64,000 nt of DNA from UBA668 sp041394605 (GTDB lineage Bacteria > Actinomycetota > Acidimicrobiia > Acidimicrobiales > Ilumatobacteraceae): contig JAWKHX010000004.1 in the NCBI GenBank assembly GCA_041394605.1, forward strand, positions 310,001-374,000, in the 5' to 3' direction. The first letter of the stretch is position 1. Each line of letters begins with the position of its first letter. Position numbers and translations under genes: made by a program. Shown here piece after piece: positions 15,996 through 24,210 of the stretch. A model generated the notes under the pieces. That model ran no database searches, was not told where the DNA came from, and was given only the letters and a program-made list of their open reading frames with translations.

Positions 15996-16379
15996 GTGCG
16001 CTACGTCTCCACACGCGGGCAGGCGCCCGAGCTCGGGTTCGCCGATGTGCTGCTGGCCGGGCTGGCCAACGACGGCGGCCTCTACGTGCCGGTCGAGTGG
16101 CCGGCGCTGCCGCCCGCCGTGCCCGGCATGACGTACGCCGAGCGGGCCGCGCAGGTGATGGCCCCCTACGTGGGCGACGACGTGCCGGACCTCCTGGGCC
16201 TGTGCCGTCAGGCGTACGCCACGTTCGCCCACCAGGCGGTGGTGCCGCTGGTGCAGATCGGTGACGGCCATTTCGTGCAGGAGCTGTTCCACGGCCCGAC
16301 GCTGGCGTTCAAGGACGTGGCCCTGCAGTTGGTGGGGCGGATGTTCGACACCGTGCTCCGCCAGCGCGGCAGCGGGTGA
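15996..16379 (+). CDS. thrC: Threonine synthase, N-terminal part of a frameshifted gene
   Basis: This frame gives 127 residues starting MRYVSTRGQAPELGFADVLL, the normal start of threonine synthase. It includes the PLP-lysine region HGPTLAFKDVALQLVGRMF. It stops in ...RQRGSG at TGA 16377-16379, where an intact enzyme would continue into TIVGATSGDTG. The continuation is in another frame that overlaps by 4 nt (GTGA). Read through a -1 shift at GGG TGA (or with one extra G), the protein would be about 455 residues, the normal length. It is a sequence error, a pseudogene, or an unusual split/recoded gene. Confidence 0.85.
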   Translation: MRYVSTRGQAPELGFADVLLAGLANDGGLYVPVEWPALPPAVPGMTYAERAAQVMAPYVGDDVPDLLGLCRQAYATFAHQAVVPLVQIGDGHFVQELFHGPTLAFKDVALQLVGRMFDTVLRQRGSG

Positions 16380-17362
16380 CGATCGTCGGTGCCACCAGCG
16401 GCGACACCGGCTCAGCGGCGATCGACGGGGTGAAGGGCTGTTCCAACGTGGACATCGTGATCCTGTACCCGCACGGCCGCACCAGCGACGTGCAGCGCAA
16501 GCAGATGACCACGGTGGACTCGCCGAACGTGCGGGTCGTGGCGGTGGAGGGCACCTTCGACGACTGCCAGGACCTGGTGAAGGCGATGTTCAACGACGCC
16601 CGGTTCCGCGACCAGATGGGTCTGAGCGCAGTGAACAGCATCAACTGGGCACGGGTGATGGCGCAGGTGGTCTACTACGTCACCGCCACCGACGTGCTGC
16701 GCGGACCGGTGGACTTCTGTGTGCCCACCGGCAACTTCGGCAACGTCCTGGCCGGCTGGATCGCCCGGCACACCGGTGCGCCGATCGATCGCCTGGTGGT
16801 GGCGTCCAACGCCAACGACATCCTCACCCGGTTCTTCCACGACAACGACATGAGCACGGCGCCGGTGGTGCCGTCACTCAGCCCGAGCATGGACATCCAG
16901 GTCTCCAGCAACTTCGAGCGCCTGCTGTTCGAGATGAACGGCCGCGACGGCGGCGCCACGGCCGAGCAGCTGCACCGCTTCCGCGCCACCGGCCGGCTGG
17001 CGGTGGAGCCCGACCAACGAGCCGAGTTCCTGGAGGGCACGTTCATGGCCGCCCGGGTGGACGACGAGGGCACGCTGGACGTGATGCGCCGCACCTACGC
17101 CACCAGCGGGATGCTGCTGGACCCGCACACGGCGGTCGGCGTGGGCGCGGTGGAGCAGGTGGCCCACATCGGCGCCGGCCCGATGGTGACGTTGGGGACC
17201 GCTCATCCGGCGAAGTTCCCCGACGCAGTCGAGCAGGCCACCGGCGTGCGCCCGCCGCTGCCGCCGCACCTGGCCGACTTGTTCGACCGGCAGGAGCGTT
17301 TCACGGTGCTGCCCAACGACCTCGCCGCCATCCAGCAGTTCGTGGCCACTACGTTCCGCTAG
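16376..17362 (+). CDS. thrC: Threonine synthase, C-terminal part of a frameshifted gene
   Basis: This frame gives 328 residues starting at GTG 16376, which overlaps the stop of the N-terminal part. It carries the phosphate/PLP loop TIVGATSGDTGSAAI, the DSPNVRVVAVEGTFDDCQDL region and NSINWARVMAQVVYY. It ends ...AAIQQFVATTFR. Threonine synthase converts O-phosphohomoserine to threonine. Without the PLP Lys of the upstream frame it cannot act alone, so activity would need frameshifting, fragment complementation or a corrected sequence. Codon use is indistinguishable from that of neighbouring intact genes. Confidence 0.85.
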   Translation: MTIVGATSGDTGSAAIDGVKGCSNVDIVILYPHGRTSDVQRKQMTTVDSPNVRVVAVEGTFDDCQDLVKAMFNDARFRDQMGLSAVNSINWARVMAQVVYYVTATDVLRGPVDFCVPTGNFGNVLAGWIARHTGAPIDRLVVASNANDILTRFFHDNDMSTAPVVPSLSPSMDIQVSSNFERLLFEMNGRDGGATAEQLHRFRATGRLAVEPDQRAEFLEGTFMAARVDDEGTLDVMRRTYATSGMLLDPHTAVGVGAVEQVAHIGAGPMVTLGTAHPAKFPDAVEQATGVRPPLPPHLADLFDRQERFTVLPNDLAAIQQFVATTFR

Positions 17363-17387
17363 GGGCGGTCCGCTCGGTGGCGGCACG

Positions 17388-17807
17388 TCACCTCATGGGC
17401 AGCGACGCCACGCCCTCGTCGTCGGGTTCCACCCTGGTGAGCCCCGGAACCAGGTCGAACGCGTGGTCCGCGCTGATGATGCCGTCCAATCGCTCGGAGC
17501 GACACACCGCGGCGTGGAGGCGATCGGCCGTGCCGAGCGAATCCGGTATGGCAGTGGTCATCGCAGAGATGAGCGCCCAGTCGCCCACGGCGATGACGTA
17601 GGGGAAGATCTCGAGCGCAGCACGTGCTGCGCCATCTCCGAGCGAGAGGCGCTCTTCGAGGTGCCAGAACTCCTCCAGCACCAGGGTGCTGGTGGTGGCG
17701 GCAACATCGCCGGCGGCAATGGACCGCAGCAGACTGCGGCAAGCCGGGCGGCGTGGACCGTCGGTGATCGCGTACACCAGCACGTTGGTGTCGACGAACC
17801 AGGTCAT
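17388..17807 (-). CDS. vapC: VapC-type PIN-domain toxin
   Basis: A 139-residue PIN-domain protein. The conserved acidic residues are in FVDTNVLVYAI, LVLEEFW and the C-terminal SADHAFD motif, giving the Mg-dependent ribonuclease active site. Its start overlaps the antitoxin stop by 4 nt. It sits between thrC and rho, where related actinobacteria usually carry thrB. Expected role: sequence-specific cleavage of tRNA or other RNA, restrained by VapB. Confidence 0.9.
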   Translation of the reverse strand: MTWFVDTNVLVYAITDGPRRPACRSLLRSIAAGDVAATTSTLVLEEFWHLEERLSLGDGAARAALEIFPYVIAVGDWALISAMTTAIPDSLGTADRLHAAVCRSERLDGIISADHAFDLVPGLTRVEPDDEGVASLPMR

Positions 17808-18055
17808 TCCGGAACCGCCCGGTAGCGGCCGTCGGCCGCAGCCTCCATCTCCTCCCAGGATGGCGCCGGGCGCGCTGGAAGCGCGGCAAGACGCTCGAAC
17901 GCGGCAAGCCGCAGCGGAGCAGGCCGTACGCCACGGGCGGCATCCAGCGCATCACGGACGATGGCCGTGCACGGCGTGCCCCTCGCGATGGACTCGCGTT
18001 CCAGCCAGGCGCGCTGCTCCGCCGTGATGAGGACCTGCATGCGTTGGAGCGACAT
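17804..18055 (-). CDS. vapB: VapB-type antitoxin (ribbon-helix-helix)
   Basis: An 83-residue antitoxin. The N-terminal ribbon-helix-helix reads LQRMQVLITAEQRAWLERES and continues IARGTPCTAIVRDALDAAR. The C-terminal tail ends EEMEAAADGRYRAVPE and is the likely toxin-wrapping segment. It precedes vapC with a 4-nt overlap. A TAGGTT element ends 6 nt before its ATG and lies inside a 17-bp palindrome, consistent with autorepression. Confidence 0.88.
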   Translation of the reverse strand: MSLQRMQVLITAEQRAWLERESIARGTPCTAIVRDALDAARGVRPAPLRLAAFERLAALPARPAPSWEEMEAAADGRYRAVPE

Positions 18056-18071
18056 GTGTAGAACCTACACA
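18055..18071 (-). promoter_or_regulatory. vapBC autoregulatory operator and -10
   Basis: TGTGTAG-AAC-CTACACA is a perfect 7-bp inverted repeat. On the minus strand it contains the -10 TAGGTT and reaches the A of the vapB ATG. A VapB dimer bound here would block initiation of transcription directly. Confidence 0.6.
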
Positions 18072-18130
18072 CTCAGCGAGGGGGATACTGGCATGCCCGG
18101 GCTGTGGCTGCCGCTCTGTTCGCTGACTGC

Positions 18131-18381
18131 TCAGCGGCCGAAGCGCCGCGAGTTCTCCACTCCCTTGCAGCCGAAGAACGCGGCCGCACCCACGCACAAG
18201 ACGCAGACCAGGCACTGGCTCCCTTCTGCCTCGAAGTCGGCGCGGAGGATCTCCTTCGCCTCGCGGAAGCTGGGCAGCAGCGGGATGTCCAGCGACAGCC
18301 CGAGGTCCTGCAGACCCTGGATGATGAAGTAGCGCCGAGTGCGGCGAGGAGGCCGCGCACGATGTTGGGTCCGCGTTGCAC
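18131..18381 (-). pseudogene. Frameshifted small membrane protein gene, family unknown
   Basis: On the minus strand, a GTG at 18381 opens with QRGPNIVRGLLAALG. From about 18330 down, the frame with clear GC-ending codon use is a different one: YFIIQGLQDLGLSLDIPLLP, then SFREAKEILRADFEAEGS, a Cys-rich hydrophobic stretch CLVCVLCVGAAAFFGC, and KGVENSRRFGR before the stop. That C-terminal frame has no start codon of its own, so the gene appears broken by one base change near 18330. The product would be about 82 residues with one membrane-like segment. I do not recognise it. Confidence 0.5.
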
Positions 18382-18404
18382 GAGGGCGCGGCGCTCGCTA
18401 CAGT
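18376..18404 (+). promoter_or_regulatory. Candidate rho promoter
   Basis: TTGCAC (18376-18381), a 17-bp spacer and TACAGT (18399-18404) match sigma-70-type spacing. It leaves a leader of about 160 nt before the rho GTG. No strong stem-loop was seen in that leader, so autogenous attenuation of rho cannot be claimed from the sequence. Confidence 0.45.
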
Positions 18405-18570
18405 TCGTGATGTCCGGGTTCCCGGACGGCCCTTCCGGCGACCGGCATCTGGCTCGTAGTCGCGGCGGGGTTGCATTCTTCCCCCAGGCGGTGGGGCCGC
18501 CGGGATTTCCCCCAGCACACGGCTGGTGGCACGCCCGAGCCGCTCCTCCCGTTCAGAAAGCAGGTGGCCG

Positions 18571-20463
18571 GTGGCCGCGGAAGCTCTCGAGGCATCGGTG
18601 CTCGACAGCCAGGACAAGGATCAGTTGCTCGCACTCGCGGGCGCGCTGGGTATCAAGACCACGGCGCGTGCGGCGAAGGCGACGATCATTGCCAAGATCT
18701 TGGAAACGACCGGTGGCGGCGCCCCCGCCCCCTCCCCGGAAGCGGAGGCGGCGCCAGCCCCCGAGGCCGCGCCGGAAGCGGCCGCGGTGCCGGACGAGCC
18801 GGCTGCTCCGGCCACCCCGGCCACCCCGGCCACCGGCGGCGACGATGGCGCAGATGCGCCGGCGGCCGATGCAACGGCCGCTGCCCCGGGTGAGGGCGCT
18901 GCGCCGGCCAAGTCGGTGCGCAACGGCCGCCGCCCCGTGCCGCCTCCGCCTGCGGAGGCTGCGGAGGCAGCCCCGGCCGTGGTGCTCGGCCCGGACGGTG
19001 AGCCCCTCGCGGACTGGGAAGTGGCGTTGATGGCCGGTGGCCAGAGCGCGGCCGCCGCCCCCGCTGCCGCTGCTGCTGCGAACGAGGGCGACGCTGACGG
19101 CGACGGTGACGGCGACGACGGTGACGACGACGGCGTACTGGGCGACGGCGAGAGCCGTAGCGCCCGCCGGCGCCGGCGCCGCCGCAACAAGAACCGCAGC
19201 GACGGGCCGCAGGGCTCGGACCGCCAGGAGTACGGCGGCGGCCAGGGCCAGGGTGGCCAGGGCCAGCGCCAGGACCGCAGCGATCGCGGCGACCGTGGCG
19301 ATCGTGACGGGGGCGAGCAGCCCAGCCAGGAGCCGGTGCGGGTCAGCGGCTACCTCGACCTGCGCGACGAGGGCTACGGCTTCCTGCGGGTCAACGGCTA
19401 CCTCTCCAGCCGCGACGACGCCTACATCCCCGTGAAGCTCACCCGCCAGTTCGGCCTGCGCAAGGGCGACCATGTCACCGGGCTCAGCCGGCCGGCCGGC
19501 CGCAACGAGAAGAACCCGGCGATGCTGGAGATCCACACGGTGAACGGCGCGGACCCGGAGAAGGCGCGCAACCGCCCCCGTTTCGAGGACCTCACGGCGC
19601 TGTTCCCCGACGAGAAGCTCAAGCTGGAGGACCCCAGCGACCCGTCGAACATGACGGCCCGGATCATCGATCTGGTCAGCCCCATCGGCAAGGGCCAGCG
19701 CGGCATCATCGTGTCGCCGCCGAAGGCTGGCAAGACGACGATCATGAAGACGATCGCCACGTCGATCGAGCGCAACAACCCCGAGGTGAAGCTGATCGTG
19801 CTGCTCATCGACGAGCGGCCCGAAGAGGTCACCGACATGAAGCGCACGGTGCAGGGCGAGGTCATCGCCTCCACCTTCGACCGCCCCAGCGACGAGCACA
19901 CGCACGTCGCCGAACTGGCCATCGAGAAGGCCAAGCGGATGGTGGAGATCGGGCAGGACGTGGTGGTGATCCTCGACGGCATCACACGCCTCAGCCGGGC
20001 CTACAACCTCGCCGCCCCGGCCAGCGGTCGCATCCTCTCCGGCGGTATCGACGCCGGCGCGCTGTACCCGCCGAAGAAGTTCTTCGGTGCCGCCCGCAAT
20101 GTGGAGGAAGGTGGCTCGCTCACCATCCTGGCCACGGCGCTGGTGGAGACCAACAGCCGCATGGACGAGGCGATCTTCGAGGAGTTCAAGGGCACCGGCA
20201 ACATGGAGCTGCGGCTGGACCGCCGCCTCGCCGAGCGCCGCATCTACCCGGCCATCGACGTGGACGCCAGCAGCACCCGCCATGAGGAGCTGCTGTTCGA
20301 TCGGAAGCAGTTGCAGATGGTGTGGAAGCTGCGCCGCGTGCTCAGCGGCCTGGCCGCCGACGGCAACGCCGCCCCCGGCCTGGAGCTGCTGATCGACCGG
20401 CTGAAGACGTTCCGTACGAACGACGAGTTCCTCAACGAGATCGCCAAGCAGCCCACGATGTGA
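18571..20463 (+). CDS. rho: Transcription termination factor Rho (with large insertion)
   Basis: A hexameric RNA helicase that ends transcription. It has 630 residues against about 420 in E. coli. The Rho_N helical domain (LDSQDKDQLLALAGALGIKT) is followed by an Ala/Pro-rich then Asp/Arg/Gln-rich insertion of about 200 residues, as in other GC-rich actinobacteria. The RNA-binding cold-shock domain starts near residue 255 (SGYLDLRDEGYGFLRVNGYL). Walker A is SPPKAGKTT (near residue 380), Walker B VLLIDERPEEVTDM, and the Q/R loop region VVILDGITRLSRAYN. GTG at 18571 gives the natural start VAAEALEAS. Confidence 0.95.
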   Translation: MAAEALEASVLDSQDKDQLLALAGALGIKTTARAAKATIIAKILETTGGGAPAPSPEAEAAPAPEAAPEAAAVPDEPAAPATPATPATGGDDGADAPAADATAAAPGEGAAPAKSVRNGRRPVPPPPAEAAEAAPAVVLGPDGEPLADWEVALMAGGQSAAAAPAAAAAANEGDADGDGDGDDGDDDGVLGDGESRSARRRRRRRNKNRSDGPQGSDRQEYGGGQGQGGQGQRQDRSDRGDRGDRDGGEQPSQEPVRVSGYLDLRDEGYGFLRVNGYLSSRDDAYIPVKLTRQFGLRKGDHVTGLSRPAGRNEKNPAMLEIHTVNGADPEKARNRPRFEDLTALFPDEKLKLEDPSDPSNMTARIIDLVSPIGKGQRGIIVSPPKAGKTTIMKTIATSIERNNPEVKLIVLLIDERPEEVTDMKRTVQGEVIASTFDRPSDEHTHVAELAIEKAKRMVEIGQDVVVILDGITRLSRAYNLAAPASGRILSGGIDAGALYPPKKFFGAARNVEEGGSLTILATALVETNSRMDEAIFEEFKGTGNMELRLDRRLAERRIYPAIDVDASSTRHEELLFDRKQLQMVWKLRRVLSGLAADGNAAPGLELLIDRLKTFRTNDEFLNEIAKQPTM

Positions 20464-20472
20464 CCACGCGGG

Positions 20473-21114
20473 TCACCGCTCGTGGTGAGGGGCGATGCCC
20501 ATCACCATCGCGTAGCGGCGGGTGCCCTTGGCCTTCGGGCGGCTGCCGAACTCCTCCACCAGCGCGTCGATGCGGCGGCGTAGTTCCGCAGCGTCGGCCG
20601 GGGTGAGGTGCGCCGTTCCCCACCATTCGGCCACCGGCGTCTCGGGGGCAGGCACCGGCTCGTCGAAGCCGATGGCCACACCGCCGCCTGGGTCGCGCCG
20701 CACGTACAACCCGCGGTCGATCTCGGCCGACGATTCCACCGAGCGGACGAAGCTGTCGAACGCCTGGCGCCGGCCGCCGTGGAGGAACTGTTCTCGTGCT
20801 CCGGGCGGGATGGCATCCAGCGGGATGATGAACTCCTCGGCGGTCGCCCGGTACACCGGGATCGGCTTGCCCGCCCGCGGGCGCACTTCGCACACCTCCA
20901 CGAGGCCGGCGCGGACCAGGCGGTCAACCCAGTACGCCAGCGTGCTGGCCGCCATTCGCGCCTGGCGGGCAGCGGAACCCAGCGTGTGCTCGCCGTGGAG
21001 GAAAGGCGAGAGCGCCTTGGTGGCCTTCAGGCTCATCAGCAGGTCGACCGCAGCATGGTCGCACACGGTCCGGCTGGTGAGCGCAGGGGTCTGATTCGAA
21101 AGAGGCTCTACCAC
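20473..21114 (-). CDS. Winged helix-turn-helix regulator (ArsR-like)
   Basis: A 213-residue protein. The N-half is a winged helix: ALSPFLHGEHTLGSAARQAR, then MAASTLAYWVDRLVRAGLVE. The C-half has YRATAEEFIIPLDAIPPGAR and a helical dimerisation-like region. It is divergent from an MFS exporter with a 29-nt gap, so it likely controls that pump. Its stop lies 9 nt from the rho stop (convergent). The inducer is unknown. Confidence 0.75.
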   Translation of the reverse strand: MVEPLSNQTPALTSRTVCDHAAVDLLMSLKATKALSPFLHGEHTLGSAARQARMAASTLAYWVDRLVRAGLVEVCEVRPRAGKPIPVYRATAEEFIIPLDAIPPGAREQFLHGGRRQAFDSFVRSVESSAEIDRGLYVRRDPGGGVAIGFDEPVPAPETPVAEWWGTAHLTPADAAELRRRIDALVEEFGSRPKAKGTRRYAMVMGIAPHHER

Positions 21115-21143
21115 TCGAATCAGAGTACCCCGATGATGCTGGC

Positions 21144-22391
21144 ATGAGCATCCGCAACGATCGCGACTTCCTTCGCATCTGGTCCGGCCAGGTGGTCTCC
21201 AACCTCGGTGACGGGGTGCACCGGGTGGCCGTCCTGTGGTGGGCGAACCAGGCCACCGGGTCGTCCACCGCCGTCGTGGCGGTGGCGCTGGCCGCGTCGA
21301 TCCCGCTGCTGGCGATGGCGCCCGTAGCGGGCGTCGTCGTCGACCGCCACGACCGTCGCCATGTGATGATCGCCAGTGACCTCGTCCGTCTCGCCGCGGC
21401 GGCGGCGTTCGCTGCGCTCGCCGGCACCGGCCACCTCACCGTTCCCGTGGCCGTGGCGTTGACCGCCGTGGCCGCCGCCGCGTCCGGGTTCTTCTCCCCG
21501 GCGCTGATGGCGTCGGTCACCACGCTGGTGCCCGATGAGCGGCTGCCCACGGCGAACTCGATGATCGGCGGCGCGGACGCCGTCGCCGGCATCGGCGGTC
21601 CGGCCCTGGGCGGCCTGCTGATCGGTCTGGCCGGCACCGGTGGCGCACTGTGGTTCGATGCCGGCACCTTCCTCCTCTCCGTGGTCGCGGTGGCCGCCAG
21701 TCGGATCCCCCTTCCGGCCGGTGGCCGGCGCCACGAGGTGGGGGAGGAGTCGTTGCGCAGCCAGGCACTCGCCGGATGGCGCCTGGCCCGCTCCAACCGG
21801 GCCGTGGGCGACCTGGCGCTGGTGGCGTCGATGCTCAACATGGTGGTCGCTCCGGTGGCCATCATCCTGGTCGGTCTGGCTGCGGGCCCGCTCGGGCTGG
21901 ATGGCAAGGGCTACGGCCTACTGGAGGCGGCGGTCCCGATCGGCCTGCTGGCCGGCTTCGCGTCGGCGGTGAAGCTGGGGAAGGGCCGGCACGCCGCCAC
22001 GTTCGCCCTGCTGGTCACCGGCGCGGCGGTGGCCGCCAGCGGCGCCGTGGTCGTGGCCTGGTGGACGGGCGCGCTGCTGGTGGTGGCCGGTGTCGGCATC
22101 GGGGTCGCCAACACGTTGGTGCCCACCCGCTTCCAGCGGATGGTGGAGCCGTCCGTGCAGGGCCGGGTGTTCGCCCTGGTCAGTGCGCTGTCGCAGGCGG
22201 GACGCCCCGTTGGCCTGGCGCTGACGGCTCCCCTGGTGGCCCTGGCCGGGCTGCGCGGCGGGTTGGCGGTGTGCGGCGCGGCGATGGTGCTGGTGGCGCT
22301 GGCGGGCCGGCGCGGCCTCGACGGCCAGCGCACCCCAGCACGGCCGGCCCCTGGGAGCGCACTCGGTGACGCCGCGCCGCTGCCGGCGTGA
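21144..22391 (+). CDS. MFS exporter (EntS/MFS_3-like)
   Basis: A 415-residue transporter with about 12 membrane segments. It opens MSIRNDRDFLRIWSGQVVSN, and the loop DRHDRRHVM after TM2-3 is typical of the MFS_3 (enterobactin-exporter-like) subgroup, as are FFSPALMASVTTLVPDERL and RFQRMVEPSVQGRVFALVSA. ATG at 21144 has no strong SD. It shares a short divergent region with the winged-helix regulator, suggesting coregulation. The substrate is unknown. Confidence 0.85.
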   Translation: MSIRNDRDFLRIWSGQVVSNLGDGVHRVAVLWWANQATGSSTAVVAVALAASIPLLAMAPVAGVVVDRHDRRHVMIASDLVRLAAAAAFAALAGTGHLTVPVAVALTAVAAAASGFFSPALMASVTTLVPDERLPTANSMIGGADAVAGIGGPALGGLLIGLAGTGGALWFDAGTFLLSVVAVAASRIPLPAGGRRHEVGEESLRSQALAGWRLARSNRAVGDLALVASMLNMVVAPVAIILVGLAAGPLGLDGKGYGLLEAAVPIGLLAGFASAVKLGKGRHAATFALLVTGAAVAASGAVVVAWWTGALLVVAGVGIGVANTLVPTRFQRMVEPSVQGRVFALVSALSQAGRPVGLALTAPLVALAGLRGGLAVCGAAMVLVALAGRRGLDGQRTPARPAPGSALGDAAPLPA

Positions 22392-22473
22392 CCTGTTCTC
22401 GCAGAGAAAAGGCAGGGTGCTGCGCGTGAGGTGCGCCGCTACACTGCGTCGTCCGCCTCTTTCGGAGAACGCC

Positions 22474-22686
22474 ATGAAGACCGACATCCACCCGAACTAC
22501 GCCGACGTGCTGGTCAAGTGCTCGTGCGGCAACACGTTCACCACCCGCTCCACCCGTGGTGGCGAACTCCACGTGGAACTCTGCAACGAGTGCCACCCGT
22601 TCTTCACCGGCAAGCAGAAGCTGGTGGACACCGGTGGCCGCGTGGAGCGCTTCAACAAGCGCTACGGCCAGCGCAAGGGCAAGTGA
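22474..22686 (+). CDS. rpmE: Ribosomal protein L31, zinc-binding type
   Basis: A 70-residue L31. The zinc ligands are the CSC near residues 16-18 and CNEC near residues 37-40. The rest (MKTDIHPNYADVLVKCSCGN) matches the family. SD-like GGAG is 8 nt upstream. A weak promoter with TACACT at 22440-22445 precedes it. A strong terminator follows after 45 nt, so it is probably a single-gene unit. Zinc-containing L31 is the form used when zinc is plentiful. Confidence 0.96.
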   Translation: MKTDIHPNYADVLVKCSCGNTFTTRSTRGGELHVELCNECHPFFTGKQKLVDTGGRVERFNKRYGQRKGK

Positions 22687-22731
22687 CCCACCTGCCCCGC
22701 TGACGGGCGTCCCGCCCACAACACGATCGAC

Positions 22732-22769
22732 CCACTGCCCGGCCCGTGCGGCCGGGCAGTGGCCGTTTT
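22732..22769 (+). terminator. Intrinsic terminator after rpmE
   Basis: A perfect 13-bp stem, CCACTGCCCGGCC / GGCCGGGCAGTGG, with a 5-nt loop (CGTGC), followed by CCGTTTT. This is the only classical hairpin-plus-T-run terminator I found in the window. Confidence 0.9.
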
Positions 22770-22901
22770 GAGCTGTTCCAGACGGCTCCCTCGCGAAGTT
22801 GCTACAGTCCCGGCGGTCCGCAGTCCTTCAGTGGGAGTGCGGAGCGGGCGATAACTCAACCAAGCTGTCCGACCGCTCCGACCGCCGAGGAGTCTCCGCC
22901 C

Positions 22902-24197
22902 GTGGACCCTGTCGAGCTGGCGCACCTGCTGCGCCGCACCGAGTACGTACCCCGCACCGCACGCATGTCGGCCCTCGCCGCCGCCACCCGCGAGCAGGCG
23001 GTGGACGACGTGCTGGCCGTCACCGTGCCCGTGGCGCTGCCCACCTTCCTGCAGAGCGACATCGAGGGGCAGGGCTACAACCAGTACGTCTACGCCACAC
23101 AGTGGTGGATCGACCGGATGTGCGACGCGCCCCGCCCGATGCTGGAGAAGATGACGTTCTTCTGGCACGGCCACTTCTGCAGCGGCTGGGACAAGGTGAA
23201 CAGCACCTGGGCGATGATGCAGCAGAACAAGCTGTTCCGCGACCAGGCGTTCGGCAACTTCCGCAGCCTCACCCAGGCCATGTCCATCCAGACGGCGATG
23301 CTGCTGTACCTGGACAACATCGACAACGTGAAGTCGTCGCCGAACCAGAACTTCGCCCGCGAGCTGATGGAGCTGTTCACCATCGGCGTCGGCAACTACA
23401 CCGAGGACGACGTGGTGGCCGCGGCCCGGGCGTGGACGGGGCACGGGATCAACTGGAACACGTACCAGTACCAGTTCCGCAGCAGCGACCACGACAACGG
23501 CAACAAGACCTTCATGGGCGTCACCCGCAACTGGAACGGGCCGGACATCATCAACTACCTGCTCCAGGAGAACACGACCACGAAGCTGATCGCCTGCAAG
23601 TTCCTCACCAAGAAGCTGTGGCAGTACTTCGCCTACGAGAACCCTCCGCAGTGGCTGATCGACGAACTGGCCCAGGTGCTGTTCGACAACGACATGGCGA
23701 TCGGCCCGTGGGTGAAGGCGATGCTGATGCACGACGAGTTCTACTCACAGCAGGCGATGCAGGGCCTGGTGCGCTCGCCCGTGGACTTCGTGGTGGCCTG
23801 CCAGTGGTACACGGGGTACCGGGGCGCCCAGGTGAACCCGCAGTGGTCATTGGACGGGATGGGCCAGGTGCCGTTCGTGCCGCCCAACGTGGCCGGCTGG
23901 AAGACCAACGCCTACTGGATCAACACCAGTTCCTTCGGGGCCCGCGCCGAGTTCGCCCGCGGCGTCACGTGGCGCCTGCGCAACGGCAACGCCAACGAGT
24001 TCAGCAAGAACAAGACGCCGGAGCAGGCCGTGGACTACGTGGCTGCGTTCTTCGGCCTCAACCTCAGCACGGTCACCCGCAATGCGTTGATCGACTTCGT
24101 CAACGTGCAGCGGGCGAACGAACCGTGGATCGGCTGGTGGGAGCCCACCAACCTGTTCACGATGGCCATGATGACCCCCGAATTCCACCTGGCGTGA
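22902..24197 (+). CDS. DUF1800 family protein
   Basis: A 431-residue DUF1800 protein. Typical blocks are present: VDPVELAHLLRRTEYVPR, EKMTFFWHGHFCSG, QNKLFRDQAFGNFRSLTQAM, FARELMELFTIGVGNYTEDD, VAAARAWTGHGI, and VPPNVAGWKTNAYWIN near the C-terminus. Function is not established. The family is nearly always followed by a DUF1501 partner, as here (13 nt downstream). Unlike its partner it has no obvious signal peptide. GTG at 22902 has GAGGAG upstream; longer frames would include the rpmE terminator. Confidence 0.9.
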   Translation: MDPVELAHLLRRTEYVPRTARMSALAAATREQAVDDVLAVTVPVALPTFLQSDIEGQGYNQYVYATQWWIDRMCDAPRPMLEKMTFFWHGHFCSGWDKVNSTWAMMQQNKLFRDQAFGNFRSLTQAMSIQTAMLLYLDNIDNVKSSPNQNFARELMELFTIGVGNYTEDDVVAAARAWTGHGINWNTYQYQFRSSDHDNGNKTFMGVTRNWNGPDIINYLLQENTTTKLIACKFLTKKLWQYFAYENPPQWLIDELAQVLFDNDMAIGPWVKAMLMHDEFYSQQAMQGLVRSPVDFVVACQWYTGYRGAQVNPQWSLDGMGQVPFVPPNVAGWKTNAYWINTSSFGARAEFARGVTWRLRNGNANEFSKNKTPEQAVDYVAAFFGLNLSTVTRNALIDFVNVQRANEPWIGWWEPTNLFTMAMMTPEFHLA

Positions 24198-24210
24198 AAG
24201 GCGACCGACG

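Noticed and set aside
16261..17601. Long alternate rightward frame through thrC
   Set aside because: Arg/Gly/His-rich with no threonine synthase motifs; the real continuation of thrC is the frame starting at 16376.
18399..18570. A possible attenuator in the rho leader
   Set aside because: No convincing alternative stem-loops or T-run could be drawn by eye in the leader.
14073..22465. A 16-bp identical word (CGTCCGCCTCTTTCGG) at 14073 and 22450, both upstream of genes
   Set aside because: A 16-bp match is expected about once by chance in a window of this size, and the two copies lie in different positions relative to the promoters.
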